Assembly (NCBI GenBank): GCA_026399095.1 | Contig: JAPLRP010000078.1 | Span: 1-39,858, forward strand | Source of the DNA: Methylococcales bacterium | Lineage (GTDB): Bacteria > Pseudomonadota > Gammaproteobacteria > Methylococcales > Methylomonadaceae | DNA length: 39,858 nucleotides | Direction: 5' to 3' | Part shown: positions 28,968 through 38,759 of the stretch, one piece after another | Numbering within the stretch: position 1 is the stretch's first letter | Layout: every line of letters begins with the position of its first letter | Program-made: the position numbers and the translations under genes | Notes under the pieces: model-generated | The model's input: only the letters and a program-made list of their open reading frames with translations | Database searches by the model: none | Told to the model about the DNA's origin: nothing

Positions 28968-29813
28968 TTATTCAATAACAACAACGTCGTTACGTTTAAT
29001 AACGCCTGTTTGAATCACTTTAGCGTAAACACCGACAGAAGGTAGAGCCTTGTTAGCGAAAGGCACATGCACGGTATTTTCAGCAATTATCTTTAAAATC
29101 TTGGCATCTTTAGCAAGGTCACTTTGCGCAAGCGTTGGCATGACACAGCGTGGACACGGATCAGTTATTAATAATTTAACTTCACCGATACGAATTGTTT
29201 TACCCACCCAGTCATTTTCGACAAAGCCGGTTTGTTCAGGTAATGTTGAAATGATCAAATTAGGACGAAAACGTCGTGACTCCATTCTTCCAGCGGGATA
29301 TCTTTTTTGTAACTCTGTTAAGGTAGCAGTGGTTAAAATATGTACGGTTGAATAATCAAAAAAACTCCCCTCACCGGCATCACCCGAAATAGCTTCATCA
29401 CTGATTTCAGTGTTTTCACCATCATATTCAGGCCAATATTGCTCAAGAGTCGCTTGAGTAGGCGCTTGTTTTATTAACGTCACCTCACGATTTAATGCAG
29501 TCGTCAGTAAGGCTTGCGCATCAACTTGATCACTATCTAAGGCGTTACCGTTGGGCAAAGTAATTGATACTTCAGGAATGGGGTTATTAATTTCGGGTGT
29601 TTGTTTGTAACGGGCATGGAAATAAAATATTTCAGGCCATTTTTTCGGGTTTTTAGCGCTGACAATTTTATTCGTTTGCGTATCAAGTAAGGCATAACTA
29701 CGATCGCCCAATAAGCCGTTATCCGTTACAACAGCAGAATTTAGTTCTTCTCCCATCATTGATTTAACAGGGTAACGCCAAATCGAAGCTAGAAACATTG
29801 TGGTATCTGACAT
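28968..29813 (-). CDS. MOSC domain-containing protein (mARC/YcbX type)
   Basis: A 281-residue protein with the MOSC N-terminal beta-barrel (IWRYPVKSMMGEELNSAVV, GDRSYALLD) and the C-terminal MOSC domain. The latter contains the cysteine motif LLITDPCPRCVMPTLAQ, which binds the molybdenum cofactor in relatives such as mARC and YcbX. Those relatives reduce N-hydroxylated bases. No ferredoxin domain is fused, unlike E. coli YcbX, so an external electron donor would be needed. A GAGG site precedes the ATG. It is a single gene with no molybdenum-cofactor genes nearby. Confidence 0.9.
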   Translation of the reverse strand: MSDTTMFLASIWRYPVKSMMGEELNSAVVTDNGLLGDRSYALLDTQTNKIVSAKNPKKWPEIFYFHARYKQTPEINNPIPEVSITLPNGNALDSDQVDAQALLTTALNREVTLIKQAPTQATLEQYWPEYDGENTEISDEAISGDAGEGSFFDYSTVHILTTATLTELQKRYPAGRMESRRFRPNLIISTLPEQTGFVENDWVGKTIRIGEVKLLITDPCPRCVMPTLAQSDLAKDAKILKIIAENTVHVPFANKALPSVGVYAKVIQTGVIKRNDVVVIE

Positions 29814-29968
29814 AAGTAAAATCCTCTTTTATTATTATTTTATAGTTGTACGAAACACTTTTTAATTTTTATTATTGCATAAGCCTTAACTCAGGCTTGG
29901 TTCCACTTAAACACATTTTAACCGGATATGACTCGCAGTAGAAGCCGATTTAACGGGGTTAGTTTGAA

Positions 29969-30610
29969 TCACTCATACCAATAAATCTCATCTATATCTG
30001 TTATTTCGTCTTTTAACACATTCAAATCTTTAATCTTGCCGGTTTTCATATCATAAATCCAGCCATGTATATTTAAATGGCGCTCTTTCCACGCTTTTTG
30101 TACTATCGACGTTTTAGTTAAATTATGGACTTGTTCAATCACATTAAACTCTACCAGCTTATCAGCACGTAAGTTTAGATCATCAATTAAAGTCAGCTCT
30201 GCTTTGTGTTTTACATAAATATCTTTAATATTTAAAAGCCATTTATTAACCAAACCATGATTCTTTTTAGTCATGGACGCTAATATCCCGCCACAACCGT
30301 AATGACCACAAACGATAATATGCTTAACCTTTAAAACTTCAACTGCATATTGCAAGACACTCATCACGTTTAAATCGGTATGAACCACCATGTTAGCAAT
30401 GTTTCTTTGCTCAAAAATCATCCCTTTTTGAGTTTTACAGATTTCATGCGGTGGCACTCGACTATCAGAACATCCTATCCATAAGAATTCAGGATGTTGG
30501 CCTTCAGCATGCTTAGTAAAATAATCAGGATTTTTAGCTAATTGCTCTTGGGCCCATTCTTCATTATTGGCGAGTAATTGTTTATATTCAATTTCTTGAT
30601 TACCAAACAT
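29969..30610 (-). CDS. can: Beta-class carbonic anhydrase
   Basis: It interconverts CO2 and bicarbonate. The zinc ligands are visible: Cys and Asp of CSDSRVPPHEI near 48-58, and His and Cys of HYGCGGI near 103-109. The phrase FEQRNIANMVVHTDLNVMSV between them is typical of E. coli Can. The 213-residue length is normal and there is no signal peptide, so it is cytoplasmic. In a C1 organism it would supply bicarbonate to carboxylases. It stands alone on the minus strand. Confidence 0.96.
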   Translation of the reverse strand: MFGNQEIEYKQLLANNEEWAQEQLAKNPDYFTKHAEGQHPEFLWIGCSDSRVPPHEICKTQKGMIFEQRNIANMVVHTDLNVMSVLQYAVEVLKVKHIIVCGHYGCGGILASMTKKNHGLVNKWLLNIKDIYVKHKAELTLIDDLNLRADKLVEFNVIEQVHNLTKTSIVQKAWKERHLNIHGWIYDMKTGKIKDLNVLKDEITDIDEIYWYE

Positions 30611-30768
30611 AGTTGTTTCGTGATGTTAAGATTAAAAGCTGATTGAAAAATACCTAAATGATAGCCCCTCGCACGAATTAAGTGCGCAGTTTGGATTATA
30701 AACACCAACAGTCGTATTTACCACAGCAACCCTCAATTTATGAAATAAAACCTGTACTCTCAAAAAGC

Positions 30769-32040
30769 TTAAACAGGAATATCAACAAAAGTGGCGTCAT
30801 AACTTGTCTTAACAATAGATCCGGTTAATGGCTTAAGCATTGATGTTTTACCCACCATAATATCGACTGCTTTTAACAAGCGCTTAAAAACCGACTCTTG
30901 TAGATAAGGAATGTTATGTTTTTTGCACAATGCCATCACCAGGGGCTGCACTTTCTGATACTGACTTAAGGGCATATCCGGCCACAAATGATGTTCAATT
31001 TGATAATTTAACCAACCGTAAAAGAAGTCGTTTAAATTGGAGCCGGTTGGATAATTCACAGAGCCTAAAATTTGCCGCAGGTAAAATTCTCCCTTACCCT
31101 TAGCTTTTTCGTCAAACATCATGACATCATCACCGGCATGATTCGGGATCATTACCAAAAAACTGTGCATATTAGTCAATATTTCCGCCAAAATTGAATT
31201 AAGCAAGACGCTAATAACAGCAAAGCTTCCCAACGGTAAAAACAGCAAAGGCAACAAAACAAAGCGATAAGCGATATAAGGCAAAATACTCTGTAACCAT
31301 AAGCCCCTGCCCTGTTTGGTATATAAACTCCAGGCGCCCAAGCGAGTCATCACGGGTGCGGCCTCACCCTGATGCTTGGCAGCATCCAGACATAATTCCT
31401 TATGAGTTCGGGGGGTGTAATAGACAATTTTCCAAATTCCGGAAAAAAGCGCCACAATCACATAACGCAGCCACATCGGCAGGCTTGATTGTCTTAACCA
31501 CTCCATATTATGTTGCGCATTGTTGGGGTCATTAATTTCACCCAAACTATAATGATGAAGCTTGTCATGCTCATGATGCCACCCAGCCGGTGTCATCCAG
31601 TCAGGCCAATCCAAAAATCGTCGCCAACCTTGCGCAAAAGTCTTGCTGGTATAATTACTGCTAACGCCTTCAATTTTGTTGTAGGCTCTATGAACAATCG
31701 GATGACCCACTTGTGTCCAGCGCGTAAAACTACCTTGACTAATTAATAATGCAGAAAAAGGATTAGGGAAAATCCAGGCCGTAGCATAACCAACGAGTGA
31801 ACAAATTTTTCCCCACCGTTCCATTTTTATTAAATGCTTAAAATCCTCAATGCCGATATTGTCTAAGGCTTGTTGGTGAATTTCATTGATGTCTTTAACT
31901 AATTGATTACGATCTACTGCTTGATAACTCTGTAAACTCAAAACGTGTTGCCCTTTTTTAATTGTAATAACCCTAAAAACCACAGTTAGTTCACGAAAAA
32001 ATCGAAAGTAAGCATTATGTTCTAATGCACAGTCTCTCAT
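30769..32040 (-). CDS. Membrane fatty acid desaturase
   Basis: A di-iron membrane desaturase. The histidine boxes are all present: GHPIVHRAYN near 112, HHEHDKLHHYSLGEINDPNN near 148, and QIEHHLWPDMP near 343. A QxxHH third box is seen in acyl-lipid and front-end desaturases. Several hydrophobic segments lie between the boxes (for example LPYIAYRFVLLPLLFLPLG). The ATG at 32040 gives 423 residues. The first 33 residues look unlike the family, and a TTG at 31941 with AAAGGG in front is a credible real start. It probably tunes membrane lipid unsaturation. The exact double-bond position cannot be told. Confidence 0.9.
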   Translation of the reverse strand: MRDCALEHNAYFRFFRELTVVFRVITIKKGQHVLSLQSYQAVDRNQLVKDINEIHQQALDNIGIEDFKHLIKMERWGKICSLVGYATAWIFPNPFSALLISQGSFTRWTQVGHPIVHRAYNKIEGVSSNYTSKTFAQGWRRFLDWPDWMTPAGWHHEHDKLHHYSLGEINDPNNAQHNMEWLRQSSLPMWLRYVIVALFSGIWKIVYYTPRTHKELCLDAAKHQGEAAPVMTRLGAWSLYTKQGRGLWLQSILPYIAYRFVLLPLLFLPLGSFAVISVLLNSILAEILTNMHSFLVMIPNHAGDDVMMFDEKAKGKGEFYLRQILGSVNYPTGSNLNDFFYGWLNYQIEHHLWPDMPLSQYQKVQPLVMALCKKHNIPYLQESVFKRLLKAVDIMVGKTSMLKPLTGSIVKTSYDATFVDIPV

Positions 32041-32246
32041 CTTTTAGATGACCAACTGCACATTGTATCTTTTTGAATATTTTCATGCTCTTTGTATTTT
32101 CGTGGAGCCATTTATTTCTACTCTATCTTTTTGACGTAGACTCAGACACCCTGATCTCTACCCGGCGTGATTTTCTTTTAACGTCAATAAAACATCATAC
32201 AAATTAAACAGATACCATCATAAAGCTGAAAAAAAGACAATATAGC

Positions 32247-32810
32247 TTGCTAAGTGCGTCGGATTTTGAAATGATCCCGAATTTGCTGCTGCCCTCACTA
32301 TTAGAGCTCTGTACACTCAGCCAGGAATTCAAAATGCCTCAGTTACAACTGCCGATGTTTCCTTTTGGTGTCACCCCTGTTACCGCCTTACTCTCCTTCA
32401 TCAAGGAGGATAAGAACATTACCTATTTCAATGGTAGCTTACCGGTGCTTAGTCACCTGGAAGAAGATAGCCAATCATTCCGTATGATCACGGCGCAATT
32501 CTGTGTCAATGGTCATGCTCAACAAATGGAGATTGTCCGCGCATTTGGGGTAACCCCTATCAGTGTTAAGCGCTCCGTCAAATTGTATCGAGAAGAAGGC
32601 CCTCGCGGTTTCTATAATCAAAAAACTAAACGCGGTGCGGCGATATTAACGCCCACGGTGATCGAGCAAGTTCAACAGTTTTTGAGTAATCACGAAGAAG
32701 TTGCCGATATTGCCGCAAAGTTCGGCATCAAAGTCGACACCTTGTCTAAAGCCATCCGGGCAGGACGGCTACATAAGCCCGCTAAAAAAAAGACAGTACT
32801 AACCTCGTAA
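32247..32810 (+). pseudogene. N-terminal part of a decayed transposase (helix-turn-helix region)
   Basis: A 187-codon frame whose second half is a tandem DNA-binding region (MEIVRAFGVTPISVKRSVKL, then VADIAAKFGIKVDTLSKAIR). The family, known to me as a putative transposase of about 600-700 residues, carries IDGHVRVY further on. Here the frame ends shortly after an A8 tract at 32784-32791. A -1 slip on that tract (GCT AAA AAA AAG) would join it to the next fragment, whose own frame reads DSTNLVSCKSLRSSADRAAL up to its first ATG. The slip may be programmed, as in other insertion sequences, or a decay mutation. Because the next fragment is clearly broken, I treat the whole as a pseudogene. Confidence 0.7.
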
Positions 32811-32851
32811 GCTGTAAAAGTCTGCGTAGTAGCGCTGATCGAGCCGCACTT

Positions 32852-33430
32852 ATGGGCGTCGGTGCACAAGATGTGATGGGGCGAGTTGCTGCCAGTATTG
32901 GTGACCTGGAATCTGTAGCACCCGAGTTTCAAGCCGTTTTAGATGTCCCCAATGGCGGTGTCCTGTTCGCTGTGCCAGCCTTGTTAGCCATGGGGCTGTT
33001 GAAATATACCGACCAGTTTTTCAAATTGCCTAAAGGTTACTATGGCATGGACAGCCTATTTTTATTGTTGGCTTTCATGGTCTTTACGCGGCTCAAATGT
33101 ATTGAAAAGTTACGCTATTGCGCTCCCGGTGAATGGGGAAAATTATTAGGGCTGGATCGTATTCCTGAAGCACGCACCTTGCGCAACAAAGTACAACTAC
33201 TCACTGATGATAACCAGGCTAAAGGCTGGAGCGCTGAAATGTGTAGCTATTGGATGGAATTAGCCCCGGAACAAGCCGCTGTTTTATACATCGACGGCCA
33301 TGTTCGCGTCTATAACGGTAGCCAAACCCAATTGCCCCGGCATCTGGCGAGGCTACAAGAACCCGTTGCAAAAACATGCCGCTATCAGCCACCCGAAGAT
33401 GCGCTGATGCAGTTCCTTCAATCGCTATAA
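32852..33430 (+). pseudogene. Central part of the decayed transposase
   Basis: A 192-codon frame continuing the previous fragment after a -1 shift. It holds family blocks MGVGAQDVMGRVAASIG, VPNGGVLFAVPALLAMGLLK, KLLGLDRIPEARTLRNKVQL and VLYIDGHVRVYNGSQTQLPR. In family members as I remember them, IDGHVRVY is followed by a long catalytic half (LCLRGTTDYWVN onward). Here it runs into unrelated sequence and stops at 33428-33430, so most of the catalytic part is deleted. Beyond that stop the same frame stays open to 33601 (ending NQRQHYMQLLSFKSP), but I do not recognise that tail. Confidence 0.75.
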
Positions 33431-33532
33431 CTATGTGAAGATCTAGGTCGGCTCAATGCTTCTAGTATAAGGGCCGACCAAGGAGATGACACCGCAACTT
33501 CACATAGCTTTGACCTAAACATAGGTGTCATC
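33431..33532. repeat. Cluster of three interlocking inverted repeats
   Basis: CTATGTGAAG (33431-33440) pairs with CTTCACATAG (33498-33507). Inside it, GGTCGGC (33446-33452) pairs with GCCGACC (33473-33479). GATGACACC (33485-33493), inside the first pair, matches GGTGTCATC (33524-33532), outside it. The first and third pairs therefore cross, which in one strand would be a pseudoknot. The cluster directly follows the stop codon of the decayed transposase. It may be an element end, a recombination site or a structured RNA. Confidence 0.6.
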
Positions 33533-33671
33533 AGCGGACTGACGGCTACTCCCAACCAACGTCAGCATTATATGCAATTGCTGTCTTTCAAGTCGCCCTA
33601 ATGAAGGTATTTTAAGATATTAAAAATGTAAAATACAGGATGTATTATTAATACTGATCTTGAACATTGGT

Positions 33672-33811
33672 CTGAAGTTTCCCAGTTTCTAAAAACCTTT
33701 ATCCCGCTACTTATCTGGGTATTTAATGTAGGGTTTGCTACGATTATGGCAAACTCCACTTTAATAAGTTTTCCCTTATAGGCTAATGACTCAAGAACTG
33801 GGAAACTTCAC
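33672..33811. mobile_element. MITE-like element with 16-bp terminal inverted repeats
   Basis: A 140-bp segment begins TGAAGTTTCCCAGTTT (33673-33688) and ends GAACTGGGAAACTTCA (33795-33810). The ends are inverted repeats matching at 15 of 16 bases. It is flanked by 7-base direct repeats CATTGGT at 33665-33671 and 33812-33818, the mark of a target duplication. It contains no open frame of useful size, but has an inner inverted repeat GTTTGC/GCAAAC. Such elements are moved by the transposase of a related full-size element, which I do not see in this window. Confidence 0.75.
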
Positions 33812-33830
33812 CATTGGTTAAACAAATAGT

Positions 33831-34055
33831 TTATGTATGCGCAAGAAAAACTCGCTCAATGATATTATCCGGTAAGTTAATACGATCAAACGCAGTTACA
33901 GGATAAAGATAGTCTTCACCAGATTCATCAATAACTCTAATTTGACCATGCTTTTTTGCATCGGCATCAGCGACTATCTCATAGAGTTTACGCATTTCCA
34001 GTGATACTTCGTAGCCATGGTTATCGACACAGACAACAAATTCGTGTGTATTCAT
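33831..34055 (-). CDS. Conserved small hypothetical protein
   Basis: A 74-residue protein with a core (YEVSLEMRKLYEIVADADA, then IRVIDESGEDYLYP) that I recall from many small bacterial proteins of unknown role. It has no signal peptide or membrane segment. Its ATG lies 2 bases after the stop of the upstream reading frame, so the pair was translationally coupled. That upstream partner is now frameshifted. The MITE-like element ends 20 bases past its stop codon. No function can be assigned. Confidence 0.7.
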   Translation of the reverse strand: MNTHEFVVCVDNHGYEVSLEMRKLYEIVADADAKKHGQIRVIDESGEDYLYPVTAFDRINLPDNIIERVFLAHT

Positions 34056-34057
34056 AG

Positions 34058-34293
34058 TTATATATCCAAATAACGCTTAATTTTAAACTCGCACTTTCCA
34101 ATGCCATTAGCTTCATACCAGTGAAGCTCTGCATCGCGAAGCGTCCCATCACTCAAACGAACATAGCGAAACCTTTACGCTTACGCCAGTTACCCAGACC
34201 ATGAACTTTCCTAAGACGTGGCAACTCTCTGATAGCAGAGCCACGAGCAAAAGTCTCAGTTTGTCTGATTTTACCAATTATTTCAAAGTCCAT
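34058..34293 (-). pseudogene. Frameshifted small conserved gene, partner of the 74-residue protein gene
   Basis: The frame from the ATG at 34291-34293 reads MDFEIIGKIRQTETFARGSA and on to GLGNWRKRKGF, then stops early at 34153. In the adjacent frame the family's second half continues (YVRLSDGTLRDAELHWYEAN, then GIGKCEFKIKRYLDI) to a stop at 34058-34060. Loss of one base near 34160-34172 explains this. The repaired product would be about 78 residues, a type I recall as a small protein of unknown function that often sits next to the gene downstream. Confidence 0.75.
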
Positions 34294-34427
34294 TTCCTGA
34301 TTCTAGCACGACTGACTCTATCTAGCTAAAGATAAGGCCAAGCCAAGCAATAACAAGTCTATGTATTGATTGTCCGGGGGTAGTTAGAGTTAATGAGCGC
34401 ACTTGTGCCGCATATCAACAGCTTAGA

Positions 34428-37171
34428 TTAGTGCATAAGCCAGCCTTTTAAGCCTTTGCTGCCCTTAAAATTATCAATATCTTTCTCGCCAGATAACAAA
34501 AGCTGTAATAAAGACTTGTTTTGAAACCGGCAGGTCTGTGTAACACTTAGGAGTCTCAAATAATGGGGAGTTGTTTCTTTACCAAAGGTTCCTGAAATCT
34601 TTCTTTGAACTGCCAAATGTCGGATTGCCCTCTCAGCTGCATTATTATTCCAAGGTATGCCATCAATATCGATAAAAACAAATAGTTTTTCACGGTATTT
34701 TATGAATCGTTTTTGAAAAGTCTGTGTAGTATCTGATGTGTAGACGTTGTCATTAATGAATTTCTCATAAAAGCTATCAACATTTAATTTGAACTTACGT
34801 AAATGCCTTGTTTTTAAGCCATATTTTTCAACGGCCTGTAGGATAGGGGTGATTAGTTCTCCAACTGCACAGACGAAATTTTCATATTCTTTATCAAAAG
34901 GTGATTTGCGGAGATTCTCGTTTAAATCGCGAATCAAATGTGCCCAACATTTTTGCTGTAAACAAGGAACTGAATCATAACCGCCGTAGAAATCCGAGCA
35001 AAGAACCCCAGCATAGCCATTCAGCAACTCATGAACTATTGTCGATTCTCTATTTTCAGTTAGTTTGAAAATTACATGTGTTCCGTCTGTGATTACCCAA
35101 ACGTATTGCGAAGCTCCAACGATATTAATAGTGGTTTCATCCATATGAATAACTGGGCTATTCAGAATACGTTCAAGCAACATTTTTTCTGTATCTTTGT
35201 AAAAACCAGAAAAACTTACAATTTGACTTTGTATAGTTGATTCGTTAATGTATTCTCCAAAACTATCCTCAACTAATTGGGCAATTTTATTGAAAGGTAG
35301 GCGCATAGGTAATCTGTGATAGCTTACCCATGCTATAAAGCCATGTCCATACATGGTTCCTGCGCCAAGCTTTCGAATTTGTGGCGGACTAAATGAATGT
35401 TTGCATGCTGTGCAACGGCCTTTCTTGCCTATGTACTTGGTAATATCTTTCTTGACTCCTCTTGATGTAAATTTCAAATCAAATATTGTTTGGGATGCTT
35501 CAATCTGGGTAGGCTTAAGTTTTCTTCCTGGATGATTCGGGCACGTCCTACCTCGTCTAACTTGATTAATCTTATTGACTTTTCTACCTTGTGAAATAAG
35601 CCGTTTCTTCTTATTGTCGCCACTATCATCAGTAGATGTGGTTACATCTTCCTTATTTTTAAGCCTAATTTTCTTTTGCTCATAAGTTCCGTGAGCCGAA
35701 AGTAAAATATTCGACAACTGTTTTGAGAGATTAGACGCCGATTCTGGCATGGAACCACCTTCCTTATCAGCAAACCTAACATGTTCAGAATGTGAGCCGT
35801 CAGCAGCGATCAGCCTGAGATGCTCTGTTAGTCCTTTAAAATTTAGACAATCTTCAAGGTTATTGGTTTGCAGCAACTCCCGATAACAATTTTCTTTACT
35901 TTGATCGTATTCGTGTCGCCAAACTATGGATTGCAAACCTGTTGCGTTGGGTGAACTCCAGGATAAACCCAAATAATTACAAATATCCTTCAAACCATTC
36001 GAATAGACAGGAAAATATATTTTTCCATAAATGCAAGTATTGATGTTTAAGAGTCTTTCAATTATTGTTTTGGTTGGTGTGCCATATCTTTCCCCAAGCT
36101 TTAAAATTGCTTTGCTTTCAAAGCTGCCATAATGAAACAAGGGAGAGCTACCGTACTGTTCAATAACAGAAATAAAATCATTCCATGCTGATTCTTCGTC
36201 ATTTTTTGTAACCGCCCAAAATTGATTATTAACTTGTTTATCTGCTTGATAAACAACGGTTCCAAATAAATAGAAAAAGCTTTCATTCGGAATGCATTCA
36301 AAATCGATAAATATTTCAACTTCATGCTTTGGGATTTCAGTGGTTTTATCCTGAATATAAATATTCCCGGTTCTTATTGCGAGCGCTTGAAGCTCATATT
36401 TGTGGGCAACATGTTCCTGACGTGAACGTCGCCCCCTTTTGCGAGTGCGATAAAGATATAAAAGCTGCTTGACTGTGAAAATGCCTTTTTTTTCGAACTT
36501 TAAGATTTGTTTTTTATTCATTCTACCAAGCAGAAAAAGACTGTCTTCCTGAATGGCAGTCTCTTTACAACTATTTTGAAATTCGCAATAAGGACAATGT
36601 TTATTTAAAAAGACAGGAGGTAAACCGCTATTTTGTGTTAACCAATCTTGAAGTAAAGTAATGCTGGGTTGGCATTTTTTATATTCTCAGATAATTTGAC
36701 TGTTATGGTTCTACCATCTACTAAAATGACATGTCCATTGTCAGGCAAGTAATTCAGGAGCTTTGAAAGTGTATATCCAATAAATGAAAGTTCGATTTTA
36801 TCCTCTTGTCCAATTTTATTTGCACTAGAAAAAATAATGGGTTCTTAGCGTGACTCATCTAGTGGCAGTTTATTTGGCACCTTAATTAGCGTTGCGTTTC
36901 TTTCGGATAAGCAATCAACTGACAAATTAGCGCAGGTCAGTATATCAACGCCTTTCGAAATTGCTAAAGGAGAGAATGATTCAACGACTAATTGATTGGA
37001 GCTTGAGTGAAAATAATTCTGGCGGGTCATGTTGCTTAATTCACTTTGCATATTTTCATAGGCATTTGGTGAGCTTAAGTTAGGAGAAAAAATCAATAAA
37101 TAGGCTTTTCGCAAGCACAAATTATATCCGCGTATCGCGCGTTCAGAAACTTGTAAGTCATTTTTAATCAT
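34428..37171 (-). pseudogene. TM0106-type RecB-like nuclease fused to an IS66-type transposase, N-terminal half broken
   Basis: One ancestral gene of about 914 codons. Its start (from 37171, ending LPLDES at 36848) and the segment IIFSSANKIGQEDKIELSFI match the TM0106 RecB-like nuclease family. So does the cysteine cluster LNKHCPYCEFQNSC (about 36563-36608). A TAA at 36845-36847 and a one-base loss near 36678-36690 break this half. The last 697 codons (from 36521) are intact. They hold an RNase-H-like exonuclease domain at 70-235 with FIDFE and NLEDC, a possible zinc ribbon (C327, C370, C373), and an IS66-type DDE domain with Asp461 (HMDET), Asp510 (SDFYGGYD) and Glu630 (NNNAAERAIRHLAVQRKISG). 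IS66 accessory genes (tnpA, tnpB) are absent, and I found no terminal repeats. Related fusions exist in my memory of cyanobacterial proteins, which I could not check. Confidence 0.85.
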
Positions 37172-37236
37172 GCGTTACACCTTACATATTGATAATGTTG
37201 TCGTCATTTTATTTCTAACATTTTAAATCTAGAAAC

Positions 37237-37452
37237 CTAATTTATAAAGTATAAAATTGTATTATCCGTTATTTCTCTAAAACCGACTGACTGCTTTCCG
37301 TGAGACTGCTGCCAGATTAAAAATCTGGGATCAATGACAACTTTGGGTCGTTTGTACTCCTTCACTTTTGACAGAGCAAGTTGTGCCATCAAGAGTAATT
37401 CACCAACGGCAGCTTTATCGCGATCAATAGGGTAGCTTTGGATGATGAACAT
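37237..37452 (-). CDS. Small hypothetical protein
   Basis: A 71-codon frame (MFIIQSYPIDRDKAAVGELL at the start, VVIDPRFLIWQQSHGKQ near the end). I recognise no family. The composition looks protein-like rather than random, but only a weak GAAG lies before the ATG. It sits between the broken nuclease-transposase gene and the frmA promoter, and may be a fragment of an older gene. Confidence 0.35.
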   Translation of the reverse strand: MFIIQSYPIDRDKAAVGELLLMAQLALSKVKEYKRPKVVIDPRFLIWQQSHGKQSVGFREITDNTILYFIN

Positions 37453-37551
37453 GAATGCAGCTTCAAAATCAAATGAGAGAAATACTCATTTGCCATTGAA
37501 ATGAAACCCTTAGTCTTTTCCTGCTTTATTTAATATCTAAATCTGGTATCT

Positions 37552-37579
37552 TTGTTCACAATTCAACTGGCTATATATA
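37552..37579 (+). promoter_or_regulatory. Possible frmA promoter
   Basis: TTGTTC (37552-37557) and TATATA (37574-37579) are separated by 16 bases, a fair sigma-70 arrangement, about 60 bases before the frmA ATG. No formaldehyde-type FrmR gene or clear FrmR operator is nearby. Confidence 0.3.
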
Positions 37580-37634
37580 CTTGTCTTGTCTTTTTATATC
37601 TCACCTTATTCCCCCTAACTTATTAATAGGATAA

Positions 37635-38747
<1,113 letters not shown>

Positions 38748-38759
38748 GATATAAATACC

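Noticed and set aside
34300-34430. IS66-style terminal inverted repeats around the nuclease-transposase gene
   Set aside because: I compared this stretch with 37172-37260 and found no convincing matching ends.
36845-36847. Recoding of the TAA in the nuclease half
   Set aside because: A separate frameshift 160 bases further on also breaks the same half, so plain decay is simpler.
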